DNA of 18,886 nucleotides from JANYCD01 sp043738385 (GTDB lineage Bacteria; Pseudomonadota; Gammaproteobacteria; Burkholderiales; Rhodocyclaceae). Position numbers and translations under genes: made by a program. The notes below the pieces were generated by a model that did no database searches, had not been told where the DNA came from, and saw nothing but the letters and a program-made list of their open reading frames with translations. The number at the start of each line of letters is the position of its first letter. The first letter of the stretch is position 1. Shown one piece after another: positions 1-8,701 of the stretch. The stretch covers positions 1 to 18,886 of the forward strand of contig JAYUGL010000031.1 of NCBI GenBank assembly GCA_043738385.1. The letters are read 5' to 3'.

Positions 1-930
1 CGCACACAGGGCTTCGAAGAGCGCGAGGTGCTGATCGCGGGCACCCATTTTCGCTGGGACGAACTGCTGATGGCCTCCGGCAACCTCTCCTTGTTTGGCG
101 GATCGAAACTCATCGATCTGCGCATTCCCTCGGGCAAGCCGGGACGCGATGGCGGCGAAGCCTTGCAGCGTTACTGCGAACAACTCGGCCAGGGCCTGGT
201 GACGCTGATCAGCCTGCCGCTGGTCGACTGGCAATTGAAAAAGGCGGCCTGGTTTACCGCGTTGAGCAATGCTGGCGTCGTCGTCGAGTGCAATGCGCCG
301 GCTCTGGCGCAATTGCCAGCGTGGATTGCGGCGCGGCTCGCCCGCCAGAAACAAACCGCGCCGCGTGAGGTGCTGGAGTTCATCGCCGCGCACGTGGAAG
401 GCAACCTGCTTGCAGCCCATCAGGAATTGCAGAAGCTGGCACTGCTGCATCCCGCGGGCCAATTGACAATGGAGCAAGTCGAGGCTGCGGTGCATGACGT
501 GGCCCGCTTCAATGTCGATAAACTGCGCGAAGCTCTGCTGGCGGGCGACGCCGTGCGCTGCGCGAGATTGCTCGACGGCTTGCGCGCTGAGGATATCGCC
601 CCGCCCCTGCTGCTCTGGGCGCTGGCTTCTGAAGCCCGCGCCATCGCCCAGGTTCGCGCGGCCCTGGATAGAGGCGCGTCGGTGGATGGCGCACTACGCG
701 AGGCCAAAGTTTTCGGCCCACACCAAAATCTGGTTCGCGCTGCCGCTCAACGCATCAAAGCCGTCACCGCGCGTAACGCCCTGCTCCATGCGGCGCGCAT
801 TGATCGCATGATCAAAGGGCTGGCCAAAGGCGACATCTGGGATGAGATGCTTCAGCTTGCGCTGAAGCTCTCACAACAAGCCCTTATTACCCCCAACCCC
901 TCTCCCCAAAAGAGAGAGGAGACTGTTTAG
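1..930 (+). CDS. holA: DNA polymerase III subunit delta (5'-truncated by window edge)
   Basis: Delta is the subunit of the clamp-loader complex that opens the beta sliding clamp. The reading frame is open from base 1 (RTQGFEEREV...), so roughly 40-50 N-terminal residues lie outside the window. Recognisable stretches are GFEE, the KKAAWFTALSNAGVVVEC segment, the AQLPAWIAARLARQ segment and EGNLLAAHQELQKLALLHP. These line up in order with E. coli HolA (AAWFTALANRSVQV, AQLPRWVAARAKQ, EGNLLALAQALERLSLLWP). The last ~14 codons (TPNPSPQKREE) do not resemble HolA and are encoded by a short palindromic repeat, so the native C-terminus was probably earlier. The gene is convergent with the ligase gene on the other strand, with only 5 bp between the stop codons. 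The usual upstream partner lptE cannot be seen. Identification is firm. Confidence 0.95.
   Translation, partial: RTQGFEEREVLIAGTHFRWDELLMASGNLSLFGGSKLIDLRIPSGKPGRDGGEALQRYCEQLGQGLVTLISLPLVDWQLKKAAWFTALSNAGVVVECNAPALAQLPAWIAARLARQKQTAPREVLEFIAAHVEGNLLAAHQELQKLALLHPAGQLTMEQVEAAVHDVARFNVDKLREALLAGDAVRCARLLDGLRAEDIAPPLLLWALASEARAIAQVRAALDRGASVDGALREAKVFGPHQNLVRAAAQRIKAVTARNALLHAARIDRMIKGLAKGDIWDEMLQLALKLSQQALITPNPSPQKREETV
885..920 (+). repeat. PNPSPQ-type palindromic repeat fused to the holA 3' end
   Basis: The end of holA runs into a C-rich tract followed by a hairpin with arms 899-904 (CCTCTC) and 914-919 (GAGAGG) and a 9-nt A-rich loop. Translated, it reads TPNPSPQKREE. This resembles the PNPSPQGRGE peptide seen at the ends of many unrelated proteobacterial proteins, where an intergenic repeat has supplied the stop codon. 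The hairpin may also help terminate or stabilise the transcript. Repeat-family membership is from memory, not from a search. Confidence 0.5.
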
Positions 931-946
931 CGCCGCTATCGCGGCG
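931..946. terminator. GC hairpin between convergent holA and ligase genes
   Basis: A perfect 6-bp stem, CGCCGC (931-936) with GCGGCG (941-946), closes a TATC loop exactly in the 5-bp gap and over the ligase stop codon. There is no U-run on either side, so it is not a classical intrinsic terminator. Its position between convergent genes suggests a transcript-end or 3'-stabilising structure. Confidence 0.35.
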
Positions 947-1823
947 GATCAGAGGGCAACGGCTCCCGATCCAGCCGCACGCGCAGATAGCTGGCAAACC
1001 TCGGCAGACCTGAGCTAGTTAAATCACGATAGCGATAAGTCACCCACGCGCCAACGGGCGGCGGATTCCGCCGATCCTGATCGGTAAAGCCGGTGCCAAG
1101 TTTGAAGCGCCGACCGGATTCTGCTTCCACTTGTAGCGCGCCCATCATTCCCGCGTATTTCCCCTTGCCCGGCAAGTGGACAATGACCTTCGCCTCTGCA
1201 TCAAGATAAGGCTTCACCTTCAACAAGTCATCGCTGCGCCCTGCACGATAGGGCGTATCACCTTTATGCAGCACCAGGCCTTCACCACCCGCCTTCACCA
1301 CCTGATATAGGCGACGCTTGATGTCGGCGGCAGTCGTGGCGGGAGTTTGGGGAATCATTTCCACCCACGGCTGGTGGATGCCTTCCACTACCGCCTTTAG
1401 CGCAACCACTCGCTGATCGAAGTGGCCGGGATGGCCGGGCAGATCAAACAACATGTAGTGCATGCGCTTCCAGGCCACGTCGTCCGGCGTTTGGCTGCGC
1501 ACGGTGGAGACGGCTTCTGCAAACTTGCCGCGACCGGCCCACAGTTCTCCATCGAGCGGATGACTGGGCCAACCGTCAGTGAACCAGACGGGCGCCTTGA
1601 TGACCGTGCCGCCCTTGGTGAGAAGCTGTTTGCCATCCCAGTAGCCGCGAACCCCATCCAGCTTTTCGCTGACCCAGTAGCCCGTTGGATCGCTGTCGCC
1701 GCGCCAGATATTGGCAAGGGTGACTGCGGGCGGGCCAGGCAGATCGCTTTTTTCTTTGGTCTCTACTGCATGAACACCTGCGGCCAGCGAGAGAAAAACA
1801 CACAGCAGCAGAAGGCGCATCAT
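936..1823 (-). CDS. ligE: Secreted ATP-dependent DNA ligase (LigE type)
   Basis: This minimal ATP-dependent DNA ligase has an export signal. The first ~19 residues (MMRLLLLCVFLSLAAGVHA) form a signal peptide. The nucleotidyltransferase motifs follow in order: motif I KLDGVR at residues 54-59 with the AMP-accepting Lys54, motif III DGELW at 91-95, motif IV EGLVL at 181-185 and motif V LLKVK at 200-204. An OB-fold C-terminal domain follows with no extra domains. The length of 295 aa fits LigE (Lig E/B group), thought to act on DNA in the periplasm and linked to DNA uptake or extracellular DNA; that role is family knowledge. The gene starts 22 bp after the DUF4139 gene, so the two are probably co-transcribed. 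ATG codons at 1823 and 1820 are both possible; a GGTGGGG tract upstream is a modest ribosome site. The symbol is inferred from type. Confidence 0.9.
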   Translation of the reverse strand: MMRLLLLCVFLSLAAGVHAVETKEKSDLPGPPAVTLANIWRGDSDPTGYWVSEKLDGVRGYWDGKQLLTKGGTVIKAPVWFTDGWPSHPLDGELWAGRGKFAEAVSTVRSQTPDDVAWKRMHYMLFDLPGHPGHFDQRVVALKAVVEGIHQPWVEMIPQTPATTAADIKRRLYQVVKAGGEGLVLHKGDTPYRAGRSDDLLKVKPYLDAEAKVIVHLPGKGKYAGMMGALQVEAESGRRFKLGTGFTDQDRRNPPPVGAWVTYRYRDLTSSGLPRFASYLRVRLDREPLPSDPPR

Positions 1824-1845
1824 GATTGCGATTTACCCCACCGCA

Positions 1846-3258
1846 TTACCACTTCACCCGCGCCGTGTATTCCAGCGTCGTGCTGCCGTCGGCGGGAATG
1901 GCGACATTCCACTGCGCGGTGCGGGCGGAGGTCTTGTTGTGCTTCTGGGTTTCCTGCACGATCTCCCAGTCACCCGGCAGCGGTTCCTGCACCTTGACGA
2001 TCGCCTCTTCGCGCTTGGCGTTACGGATGACAATGCGATAGCTCGTCTCCGCCACCCGATCATTGATGCGCTTGTAGTTGGTTTGTTTGCGCTCGGCGGT
2101 GATGTCGAAGGCTTCGCCGAGGCGCAGGCGCACGGTTTCGTTTTTCGCCGTGTGCTCGATGTGATCTTCACCGACAAATTGGGCGGCACCCTGGCTGTCG
2201 CGGGCGTAAGCGCGCACCGTGCCTGCGGGCAGGGGCTTGCCGAGCTGGCCGCCCTTGTTCTGGAATATGAGGAACACCGCGGGCTTCAACTTTTCACCCA
2301 AGGTGTCATAGCGGCCTTGGTAATAATAATCGGCGCCGGCCAGCAGATATTCGCGCTCGGCGGGCACGTTGCTGGCGGACAACAGCGCCAGTTGCTTGGT
2401 CTGATTTTCGGCCAGCGTGGTGGGCCGCTCGAAGGTGTACAGGTGATAGTCGGCCAGGCTCTCTTCACGCGGCGCCGACTCAGCGCGATCCGCCATCATG
2501 GCCGTGGCGACTTTGCCGCGCTGCATCGGCTGCTGATTTGCGACCCGGTTCACCGTGCCGGCCACCAGTTGCAAATTCGCATTGTCATAACTCGCGCCGC
2601 TGCTGTTGGTCAGCGTCACCCAACCGGAGAGATCGAGCGACTTGCCGTCCGCCGCCAGCTCAGCCACGTAGTCGGCCTTCCACGATAGCCCGCCGGTGAG
2701 GTAGGAAAGCTCCACAGTCTGATTGCCGCCCGGGCCATCGAACAACACCGAGAGCGTGGGCCGGTCGCGCAAATTGGGCGGCACACTGTCGTAAATAATG
2801 CGCCCCGGCACCCCGGTTTCGATGCGGTCGGCAAAGCGCAGCACCGTGCCTTGGCCTGCGGCCAGCACGATGGCTTTCTCGCGCGTCTCGGCGCCGTTGG
2901 ATGGATTGGTGCGGATCACCGTCACCTCGCGGCCGACATATTTATCCAGCAGCTTTTGCGGCGTGAGCAAATCGAAATCGAAATTCTGCTCGATGAGTGT
3001 GATGGGTTTGCCGGTCACCGCGCGCAACAGGGCGGTCTCGGCTTGAAGCTGCGCCGACACTTCGCGCAGTGAGACGCGCACCGTGCCGACGGGCAGCGTG
3101 AGCTTGCGCCTTTCTTTCACCAGGGCCAGGCTGTCGTGGTAGACGGTCACCGCAGTACCGCTGCGGTCAGCTGCGGTCGACGTAACTTCAGTCACCGCCT
3201 CGGCTTGCGCCAGGGTGGAAAAGGCAAGCGCTGCAACCAGGGGCAAAACGGTTTTCAT
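1846..3258 (-). CDS. Secreted DUF4139 domain-containing protein
   Basis: A 470-aa exported protein of unknown function. The start at 3258 is chosen because it begins with a good signal peptide (MKTVLPLVAALAFSTLAQA) and has a GGAG ribosome site 7 nt upstream; the frame is open for 38 more codons without support. Residues after the signal match the DUF4139 pattern as I know it: an N-terminal VTVYHDSLALVKERRKLTLP strand region, a middle YDSVPPNLRDRPTLSVLF / LSYLTGGLSWKADYVAEL segment, and a C-terminal beta-rich part with TNYKRINDRVAETSYRIVIRNAK and EPLPGDWEIVQE. No catalytic motif is visible. It is first in a two-gene unit with the secreted ligase. A large inverted repeat lies ~80 bp upstream. 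The family assignment is fairly sure; the function is unknown. Confidence 0.85.
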   Translation of the reverse strand: MKTVLPLVAALAFSTLAQAEAVTEVTSTAADRSGTAVTVYHDSLALVKERRKLTLPVGTVRVSLREVSAQLQAETALLRAVTGKPITLIEQNFDFDLLTPQKLLDKYVGREVTVIRTNPSNGAETREKAIVLAAGQGTVLRFADRIETGVPGRIIYDSVPPNLRDRPTLSVLFDGPGGNQTVELSYLTGGLSWKADYVAELAADGKSLDLSGWVTLTNSSGASYDNANLQLVAGTVNRVANQQPMQRGKVATAMMADRAESAPREESLADYHLYTFERPTTLAENQTKQLALLSASNVPAEREYLLAGADYYYQGRYDTLGEKLKPAVFLIFQNKGGQLGKPLPAGTVRAYARDSQGAAQFVGEDHIEHTAKNETVRLRLGEAFDITAERKQTNYKRINDRVAETSYRIVIRNAKREEAIVKVQEPLPGDWEIVQETQKHNKTSARTAQWNVAIPADGSTTLEYTARVKW

Positions 3259-3340
3259 GAAAATCTCCAATCGATGGGGGTGTGGAGCTTTAAACGTCGC
3301 AGATCGGTCAATGGGGTTAAGGCAGAGAAAAATAACCAAA

Positions 3341-3372
3341 GTGCGCCCATGATGCCATGCACATGGGCGCAC
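3341..3372 (-). terminator. 11-bp inverted repeat in the DUF4139/proA divergent gap
   Basis: Arms 3341-3351 (GTGCGCCCATG) and 3362-3372 (CATGGGCGCAC) are perfect complements around a 10-nt loop. Read on the minus strand, the hairpin is followed by TTTGGTTATTTTTC, which resembles an intrinsic terminator or attenuator pointing towards the DUF4139 gene. It could equally be a dyad operator between the divergent genes. It is the only strong structure in this 190-bp gap. Confidence 0.45.
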
Positions 3373-3405
3373 AGCGTCGGCAGAAAACTACCGGCGTCCG
3401 AACGG

Positions 3406-3411
3406 TACAAT
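3406..3411 (+). promoter_or_regulatory. Possible -10 box of proA
   Basis: TACAAT lies 37 bp before the proA ATG, in the CGG-TACAAT-GGC setting common for sigma70 promoters of high-GC betaproteobacteria. No convincing -35 hexamer sits 16-18 bp upstream, so support is limited to the -10 box and its position. Confidence 0.35.
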
Positions 3412-3448
3412 GGCGCCACAGACAAACGGGGAACTCCAGAGAAATCCC

Positions 3449-4705
3449 ATGGACATCAAAAAATACATGGAAGGTGTGGGACAAGCGGCGCGCGCTGCTG
3501 CGGCTGAAGTCGCCAAGGCGTCAACGGCCACCAAGAACAGCGCGCTGCTGGCGATGGCCAAGGCCGTACGTGAGCGCTGTGACGAGTTGCTCACTGCTAA
3601 TCACCAAGATATGCAACAAGCCCAGAAGGACGGACTATCCGGAGCAATGCTCGACCGGTTGATGCTCACCGCAAAGGGCGTCGAGTCGATGGCGCAGGGG
3701 CTGGAGCAGGTCGCTGCGCTGCCTGATCCAGTAGGCGAGATGACGAATCTCAAGCGTCGCCCCAGCGGCATCCAGGTGGGCAGGATGCGGGTTCCGCTCG
3801 GCGTGGTCGGCATCATTTACGAAGCGCGGCCCAACGTCACGGCCGAGGCTGCGGCGCTGTGCATCAAGTCGGGCAATGCCGCGATTCTGCGTGGCGGCAA
3901 AGAGGCGATCCGTTCCAATCAAGCGATTGCTGCCTGCGTTCGCGCCGGGCTGAAATCCGCCGGCCTGCCCGAAACCGCCGTGCAGGTGATTGAAACGACG
4001 GATCGCGCCGCAGTGGGTGAACTCGTCGCCATGCCGCAGTATGTCGATGTGATCGTGCCGCGCGGCGGCAAGGGGCTGATCGAGCGCGTCAGCAAGGAAG
4101 CGCGCGTGCCGGTGATCAAGCACCTCGACGGCAACTGCCACGTCTATGTTGATGATGCGGCTGATCCGGCCAAGGCGCTAAAGATCGTTGAGAACGCCAA
4201 GGCGCAGCGGCTGGGCACCTGCAACACTGCCGAGTCGTTGCTGGTGGCACGTTCGATCACAGCGGCACAATTGCCGCGGATCGCGCAGATGTTGATTGCG
4301 AACGGTATCGAGATCCGCGGTTGCGAGGAAACACGCAAGCTCGTGCCGCAGGCCAAGGCGGCTACGGAAAAGGACTATTACGAGGAATACCTCGCAGCGA
4401 TCATCTCGGTCAAGGTCGTGGCCGATGTGGGCGAAGCCATTGCCCACATCAACAAGTATTCATCGCAGCATACCGATGCCATCGTCACCGAGAACTACAG
4501 CCATGCGATGCGTTTTTTGCGCGAGGTGGATTCGAGTTCGGTGATGGTGAACGCCTCGACGCGCTTTGCCGATGGCTTCGAATACGGCCTCGGGGCGGAG
4601 ATCGGCATCTCCACCGACAAGTTCCACGCCCGCGGCCCGGTGGGCCTGGAAGGCCTCACTTCACAGAAATGGATCGTGCTCGGCGATGGCGAAGTGCGAC
4701 AGTAA
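3449..4705 (+). CDS. proA: Gamma-glutamyl phosphate reductase
   Basis: ProA catalyses the NADPH-dependent reduction of gamma-glutamyl phosphate to glutamate semialdehyde, the second step of proline synthesis, in the cytoplasm. At 418 aa it has the family's normal length. Characteristic stretches are PLGVVGIIYEARPNVT (116-131), the RGGKEAIRSNQAI segment, QYVDVIVPRGGKGL, PVIKHLDGNCHVYVD, the catalytic cysteine in RLGTCNTAESLL (Cys258), and EIGISTDKFHARGPVGLEGLTS near the end. The start at 3449 (MDIKKYMEG) is preferred over the upstream in-frame ATG at 3410, which overlaps the likely -10 box. proB is not adjacent. The last 50 bp overlap the end of the convergent chimeric ORF. Identification is firm. 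Confidence 0.97.
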   Translation: MDIKKYMEGVGQAARAAAAEVAKASTATKNSALLAMAKAVRERCDELLTANHQDMQQAQKDGLSGAMLDRLMLTAKGVESMAQGLEQVAALPDPVGEMTNLKRRPSGIQVGRMRVPLGVVGIIYEARPNVTAEAAALCIKSGNAAILRGGKEAIRSNQAIAACVRAGLKSAGLPETAVQVIETTDRAAVGELVAMPQYVDVIVPRGGKGLIERVSKEARVPVIKHLDGNCHVYVDDAADPAKALKIVENAKAQRLGTCNTAESLLVARSITAAQLPRIAQMLIANGIEIRGCEETRKLVPQAKAATEKDYYEEYLAAIISVKVVADVGEAIAHINKYSSQHTDAIVTENYSHAMRFLREVDSSSVMVNASTRFADGFEYGLGAEIGISTDKFHARGPVGLEGLTSQKWIVLGDGEVRQ

Positions 4706-5282
4706 AGCCGCGCGGTGTGCTTCTGGCGAGTTGCATGATCAGATTGGCCAGCGCCTCGGGCTGCGAGAAAAACGGCGAGTGACTGGTCGCCAGCGTGCGC
4801 ACCGTTGCACCGGGAACATCCGCCTGAAACTGGTGCTGAAGCTTGGACGTCAGCGTACGGTCTTCGCTGGTTTCGATGTAGGTGCGCGGGATCGAACCAA
4901 ATCTTTGCGGCGTGATGGTCGAATTCCACTGTAGCGGAATCAGGGAATTGATCGGGTTGACATTGGCCATGGCGATATGGAAATCGTGATCGCTGCAATC
5001 TGGGCTTACCTTCGACAAGGGTACCCAAAGGCGATATTGCTCGTCGCTGGCGAGGGTGAGCCGCAGCAGGTGATGTTGTGCATCGTAGACGGCAACGGAT
5101 GAAGGCATCCGGGCCGATAGCGGTGTTTTTGGCAACAGCCGTGGAAGTGCCAGCAGCAGCGCGGGAACAGCAATGACGATCAGCACCCATGGCATGCCCC
5201 GCCGATGGGTAAACAGTTTTTTGATAGCTGCGGTTGGTCGACGCAAGCGTGCGGGCAGTGATCGGATCGATGGCAATTTCAT
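4656..5282 (-). pseudogene. In-frame scar: pbpC N-terminus joined to alpha/beta-hydrolase C-terminus
   Basis: One open frame of 208 codons joins pieces of two unrelated families. Residues 1-94 look like the start of penicillin-binding protein 1C: a basic N-terminus, one membrane helix (PWVLIVIAVPALLLALPRLL, 31-50), then SSVAVYDAQHHLLRLTLASD and EQYRLWVPLSKVSP. The transglycosylase and transpeptidase domains that should follow are absent. From about residue 95 the sequence becomes the C-terminal third of a small esterase-like alpha/beta-hydrolase: PQRFGSIPRTYIETSEDR, then PGATVRTLATSHSPFFSQPEAL, with the likely catalytic His at 168. The GxSxG nucleophile half is missing. The junction is near 5000. 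The simplest reading is a deletion between two same-strand neighbours, in frame by chance. A membrane-anchored fusion product is possible but unlikely to have either activity. An assembly error cannot be excluded. Confidence 0.75.
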
Positions 5283-5326
5283 GTCGATGGCAACTTTACC
5301 GTGCCCGGTGCTGCCCATGCCGGCAC

Positions 5327-5355
5327 TTGTCGAAGATCGCTGGCAGGCCGACAAT
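5327..5355 (+). promoter_or_regulatory. Candidate promoter of ogt-xerD
   Basis: TTGTCG (5327-5332) and GACAAT (5350-5355) are 17 bp apart, about 30 bp before the ogt ATG. The -10 box matches consensus at only four of six bases, so this is a plausible but weak sigma70 promoter. Confidence 0.35.
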
Positions 5356-5384
5356 GTGGACTTCTGCATCCGACCGTTCTCGCC

Positions 5385-5855
5385 ATGAGCACTTCCACCT
5401 ATCAAGCCGTGGTATCCGCGCCGGGTTTCAGTCTCGGCGTATGCTGCAATGACGATGAGATCACTGCCATCGACTTTCTCGAACCGTGTGCGGCGGTCGC
5501 GCCGAAAACCTTGTTGGCGAAGGAGGCCGTACGCCAATTGAACGCTTACCTGAAGGATTCCTCCTTTGATTTTTCGCTGCCGCTCGCGCCGGCAGGCACA
5601 CATTTTCAGCGCCGGGTGTGGCGGCAGATCGCGGCGATTCCCTCTGGCGAAACCCGCAGCTACGGCGATGTGGCGGCGGGTATCAAGAGTGGGCCGCGCG
5701 CGGTGGGCGGGGCTTGCGGTTCGAACCCCTATCCGGTGGTCGTACCGTGTCATCGCGTGGTTGCGGCGGGCGGTGCGTTGGGCGGTTTCGCGCGCGAACG
5801 GGGCGGCTTTTTGCTCGACGTGAAGCGCTGGTTGCTGGCCCATGAGCACGCCTGA
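5385..5855 (+). CDS. ogt: Methylated-DNA--protein-cysteine methyltransferase
   Basis: This suicide repair enzyme moves the alkyl group from O6-methylguanine (or O4-methylthymine) in DNA to its own cysteine. The 156-aa product has the usual small N-terminal domain followed by the DNA-binding and catalytic domain: FQRRVWRQIAAIPSGETRSYGDVA (74-97), then PRAVGGACGSNPYPVVVPCHRVV with the acceptor Cys122 in PCHRV, and ALGGFARERGG. The start at 5385 gives the family's normal N-terminus. No Ada regulatory domain is present, so it is an Ogt-type constitutive enzyme. Its 3' end overlaps the xerD start by 14 bp, which suggests translational coupling. Confidence 0.95.
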   Translation: MSTSTYQAVVSAPGFSLGVCCNDDEITAIDFLEPCAAVAPKTLLAKEAVRQLNAYLKDSSFDFSLPLAPAGTHFQRRVWRQIAAIPSGETRSYGDVAAGIKSGPRAVGGACGSNPYPVVVPCHRVVAAGGALGGFARERGGFLLDVKRWLLAHEHA

Positions 5856-6747
5856 CGCGGCGCTGATCGACGAATTCATCGATACAATCTGGCTGCAGGA
5901 CGGCCTGGCGAAGAATACGCTGGCCGCCTATCGCAGCGACCTCTCGCTATTCGCGAATTGGTTGACGGGTCAAGGCAAGACGCTGAATAGCGCCGACGAG
6001 CCCGCAGTCAACGGCTACCTCGCCTTCCTTCACCAACAGCCCGCCCCACCCAAGGCCAGCAGCCAGCAAAGGTTGCATTCCGCGCTGCGCCGTTTCTATC
6101 GCTGGTTGCTCGACTTGGGCCGCATCAGCGTCGATCCGCTGCTCAATATCCAGCGACCGATGCGCGCCGAACGTTTTCCCAAAACGCTGTCGGAAAGGAA
6201 CATCGAAGACATGCTGGCCGCACCCGATGTCACCACGCCGCTCGGCCTGCGCGACCGCGCCATGATCGAACTGTTGTATGCCACCGGCTTGCGCGTGTCC
6301 GAACTGGTGGGGTTGAAGCTGTTTGAACTGAGCTTGCAGGATGGCGTGGTGCGCACCTTCGGCAAGGGCGCCAAGGAACGTCTGGTGCCGCTCGGTGAAG
6401 TCGCCATCGAGTGGTTGGCGCGTTACCTCAAGGAAGGCAGAACGCAATTGCTCAAGGGCCGCAACTGCGACCCGGTCTTCGTCACGGTGCGCGGTGCCGG
6501 CATGAGCCGGCAGATGGCGTGGAGTTTGATCAAAAAGTACGCGGTGCGCGCCGGCATTCCGCGCGCGAAGGTCTCGCCCCATGTGCTGCGCCACGCGTTC
6601 GCCACGCATTTGCTCAATCACGGCGCCGATTTGCGCGTGGTGCAATTGCTGTTGGGCCATACCGACATTTCGACCACGCAGGTGTACACCCATGTGGCGC
6701 GCGAGCGGCTCAAACGCTTGCACGAAGTGCATCATCCGCGAGGCTGA
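5842..6747 (+). CDS. xerD: Site-specific tyrosine recombinase XerD
   Basis: XerD acts with XerC at dif to resolve chromosome dimers and is controlled by FtsK. At 301 aa it is full length. The N-terminal SAM-like DNA-binding domain covers about residues 5-100 (FIDTIWLQDGLAKNTLAAYRSDL...). The catalytic domain shows the complete set: Arg151 in ATGLRVSEL, Lys175 in GKGAKERLVPL, His247 and Arg250 in HVLRHAFATHLLNHGADLR, His273 in LLGHTDISTTQ and the nucleophile Tyr282 in VYTHV. XerD rather than XerC is favoured by the QDGLAKNTLAAYRSDL start and by the overlap with ogt. It is a core gene. It should not be confused with the missing integrase of the island at the right end. Confidence 0.93.
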   Translation: MSTPDAALIDEFIDTIWLQDGLAKNTLAAYRSDLSLFANWLTGQGKTLNSADEPAVNGYLAFLHQQPAPPKASSQQRLHSALRRFYRWLLDLGRISVDPLLNIQRPMRAERFPKTLSERNIEDMLAAPDVTTPLGLRDRAMIELLYATGLRVSELVGLKLFELSLQDGVVRTFGKGAKERLVPLGEVAIEWLARYLKEGRTQLLKGRNCDPVFVTVRGAGMSRQMAWSLIKKYAVRAGIPRAKVSPHVLRHAFATHLLNHGADLRVVQLLLGHTDISTTQVYTHVARERLKRLHEVHHPRG

Positions 6748-6772
6748 AGCGCATTTCCACACGCTGCGCGGT

Positions 6773-6801
6773 TTGACAGGGGAGGGGGGGCTTCCTATAA
6801 T
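6773..6801 (+). promoter_or_regulatory. Perfect-consensus sigma70 promoter for the tRNA-Lys genes
   Basis: TTGACA (6773-6778) and TATAAT (6796-6801) are exact consensus hexamers with the ideal 17-bp spacer, 20 bp before the first tRNA. The spacer is unusual: eleven of its first twelve bases are G. A GC-rich discriminator (CCGCGC) follows the -10 box, as expected for a stringently controlled stable-RNA promoter. Confidence 0.85.
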
Positions 6802-6820
6802 CCGCGCTCTTTTTGTCGGC

Positions 6821-6896
6821 GGGTCGGTAGCTCAGTCGGTAGAGCAGCGGACTTTTAATCCGTTGGTCGCGAGTTCGAGTCTCGCCCGACCCACCA
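6821..6896 (+). tRNA. tRNA-Lys (anticodon TTT)
   Basis: Full 76-nt cloverleaf. The acceptor stem is GGGTCGG/CCGACCC with A73 and an encoded CCA. The D arm is GCTC-AGTCGGTA-GAGC. The anticodon stem is GCGGA/TCCGT with loop CTTTTAA, anticodon TTT at 6854-6856. The T arm is GCGAG-TTCGAGT-CTCGC. It lies directly behind a consensus promoter and 44 bp before the second lysine tRNA. Confidence 0.97.
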
Positions 6897-6921
6897 CTGC
6901 ATGAAGCCAGGTCCGCGTGTG

Positions 6922-6927
6922 TATAAT
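6922..6927 (+). promoter_or_regulatory. Possible separate -10 box for the second tRNA-Lys
   Basis: TATAAT in the 44-bp spacer, 13 bp before the second tRNA. No clear -35 hexamer is present at the right distance, so the second tRNA may be mostly read through from the first promoter. Confidence 0.35.
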
Positions 6928-6940
6928 TCGCGGCAATTTC

Positions 6941-7016
6941 GGGTTGTTAGCTCAGTTGGTAGAGCAGCGGACTCTTAATCCGTCGGTCGACAGTTCGAAT
7001 CTGTCACAACCCACCA
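6941..7016 (+). tRNA. tRNA-Lys (anticodon CTT)
   Basis: Full 76-nt cloverleaf. The acceptor is GGGTTGT/ACAACCC with A73 and an encoded CCA. The D arm is the same type as the first copy. The anticodon loop is CTCTTAA with CTT at 6974-6976, and the T arm is GACAG-TTCGAAT-CTGTC. With the TTT tRNA upstream, the pair reads both lysine codons, the CTT species being specific for AAG, which dominates in this GC-rich genome. Confidence 0.97.
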
Positions 7017-7024
7017 GACACGTG

Positions 7025-7071
7025 AAGAGACCAGCAGGGGGCAGGCAGCGATGCCGGTCCCTTGTTTTTTT
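7025..7071 (+). terminator. Intrinsic terminator after the tRNA-Lys pair
   Basis: An interrupted stem pairs AAG-A-GACC-A-GCA (7025-7036) with TGC-C-GGTC-C-CTT (7052-7063), followed by G and seven T. It ends the tRNA unit 16 bp before the prfC ATG, whose ribosome site (GTGGGGAT) lies just after the T-run. Confidence 0.65.
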
Positions 7072-7086
7072 GTGGGGATACGCACC

Positions 7087-8697
<1,611 letters not shown>

Positions 8698-8701
8698 GTT
8701 T

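Noticed and set aside
1822..2688. 288-codon plus-strand open frame
   Set aside because: Runs antisense through the well-supported DUF4139 gene, lacks a ribosome site and a family pattern; a shadow of GC-rich codon bias.
5842..6747. xerD as the island's integrase
   Set aside because: It is the core XerD, overlapping ogt and far from the tRNA-Ile2 att sites.
5947..6762. 271-codon minus-strand open frame
   Set aside because: Antisense to xerD, whose catalytic residues are complete.
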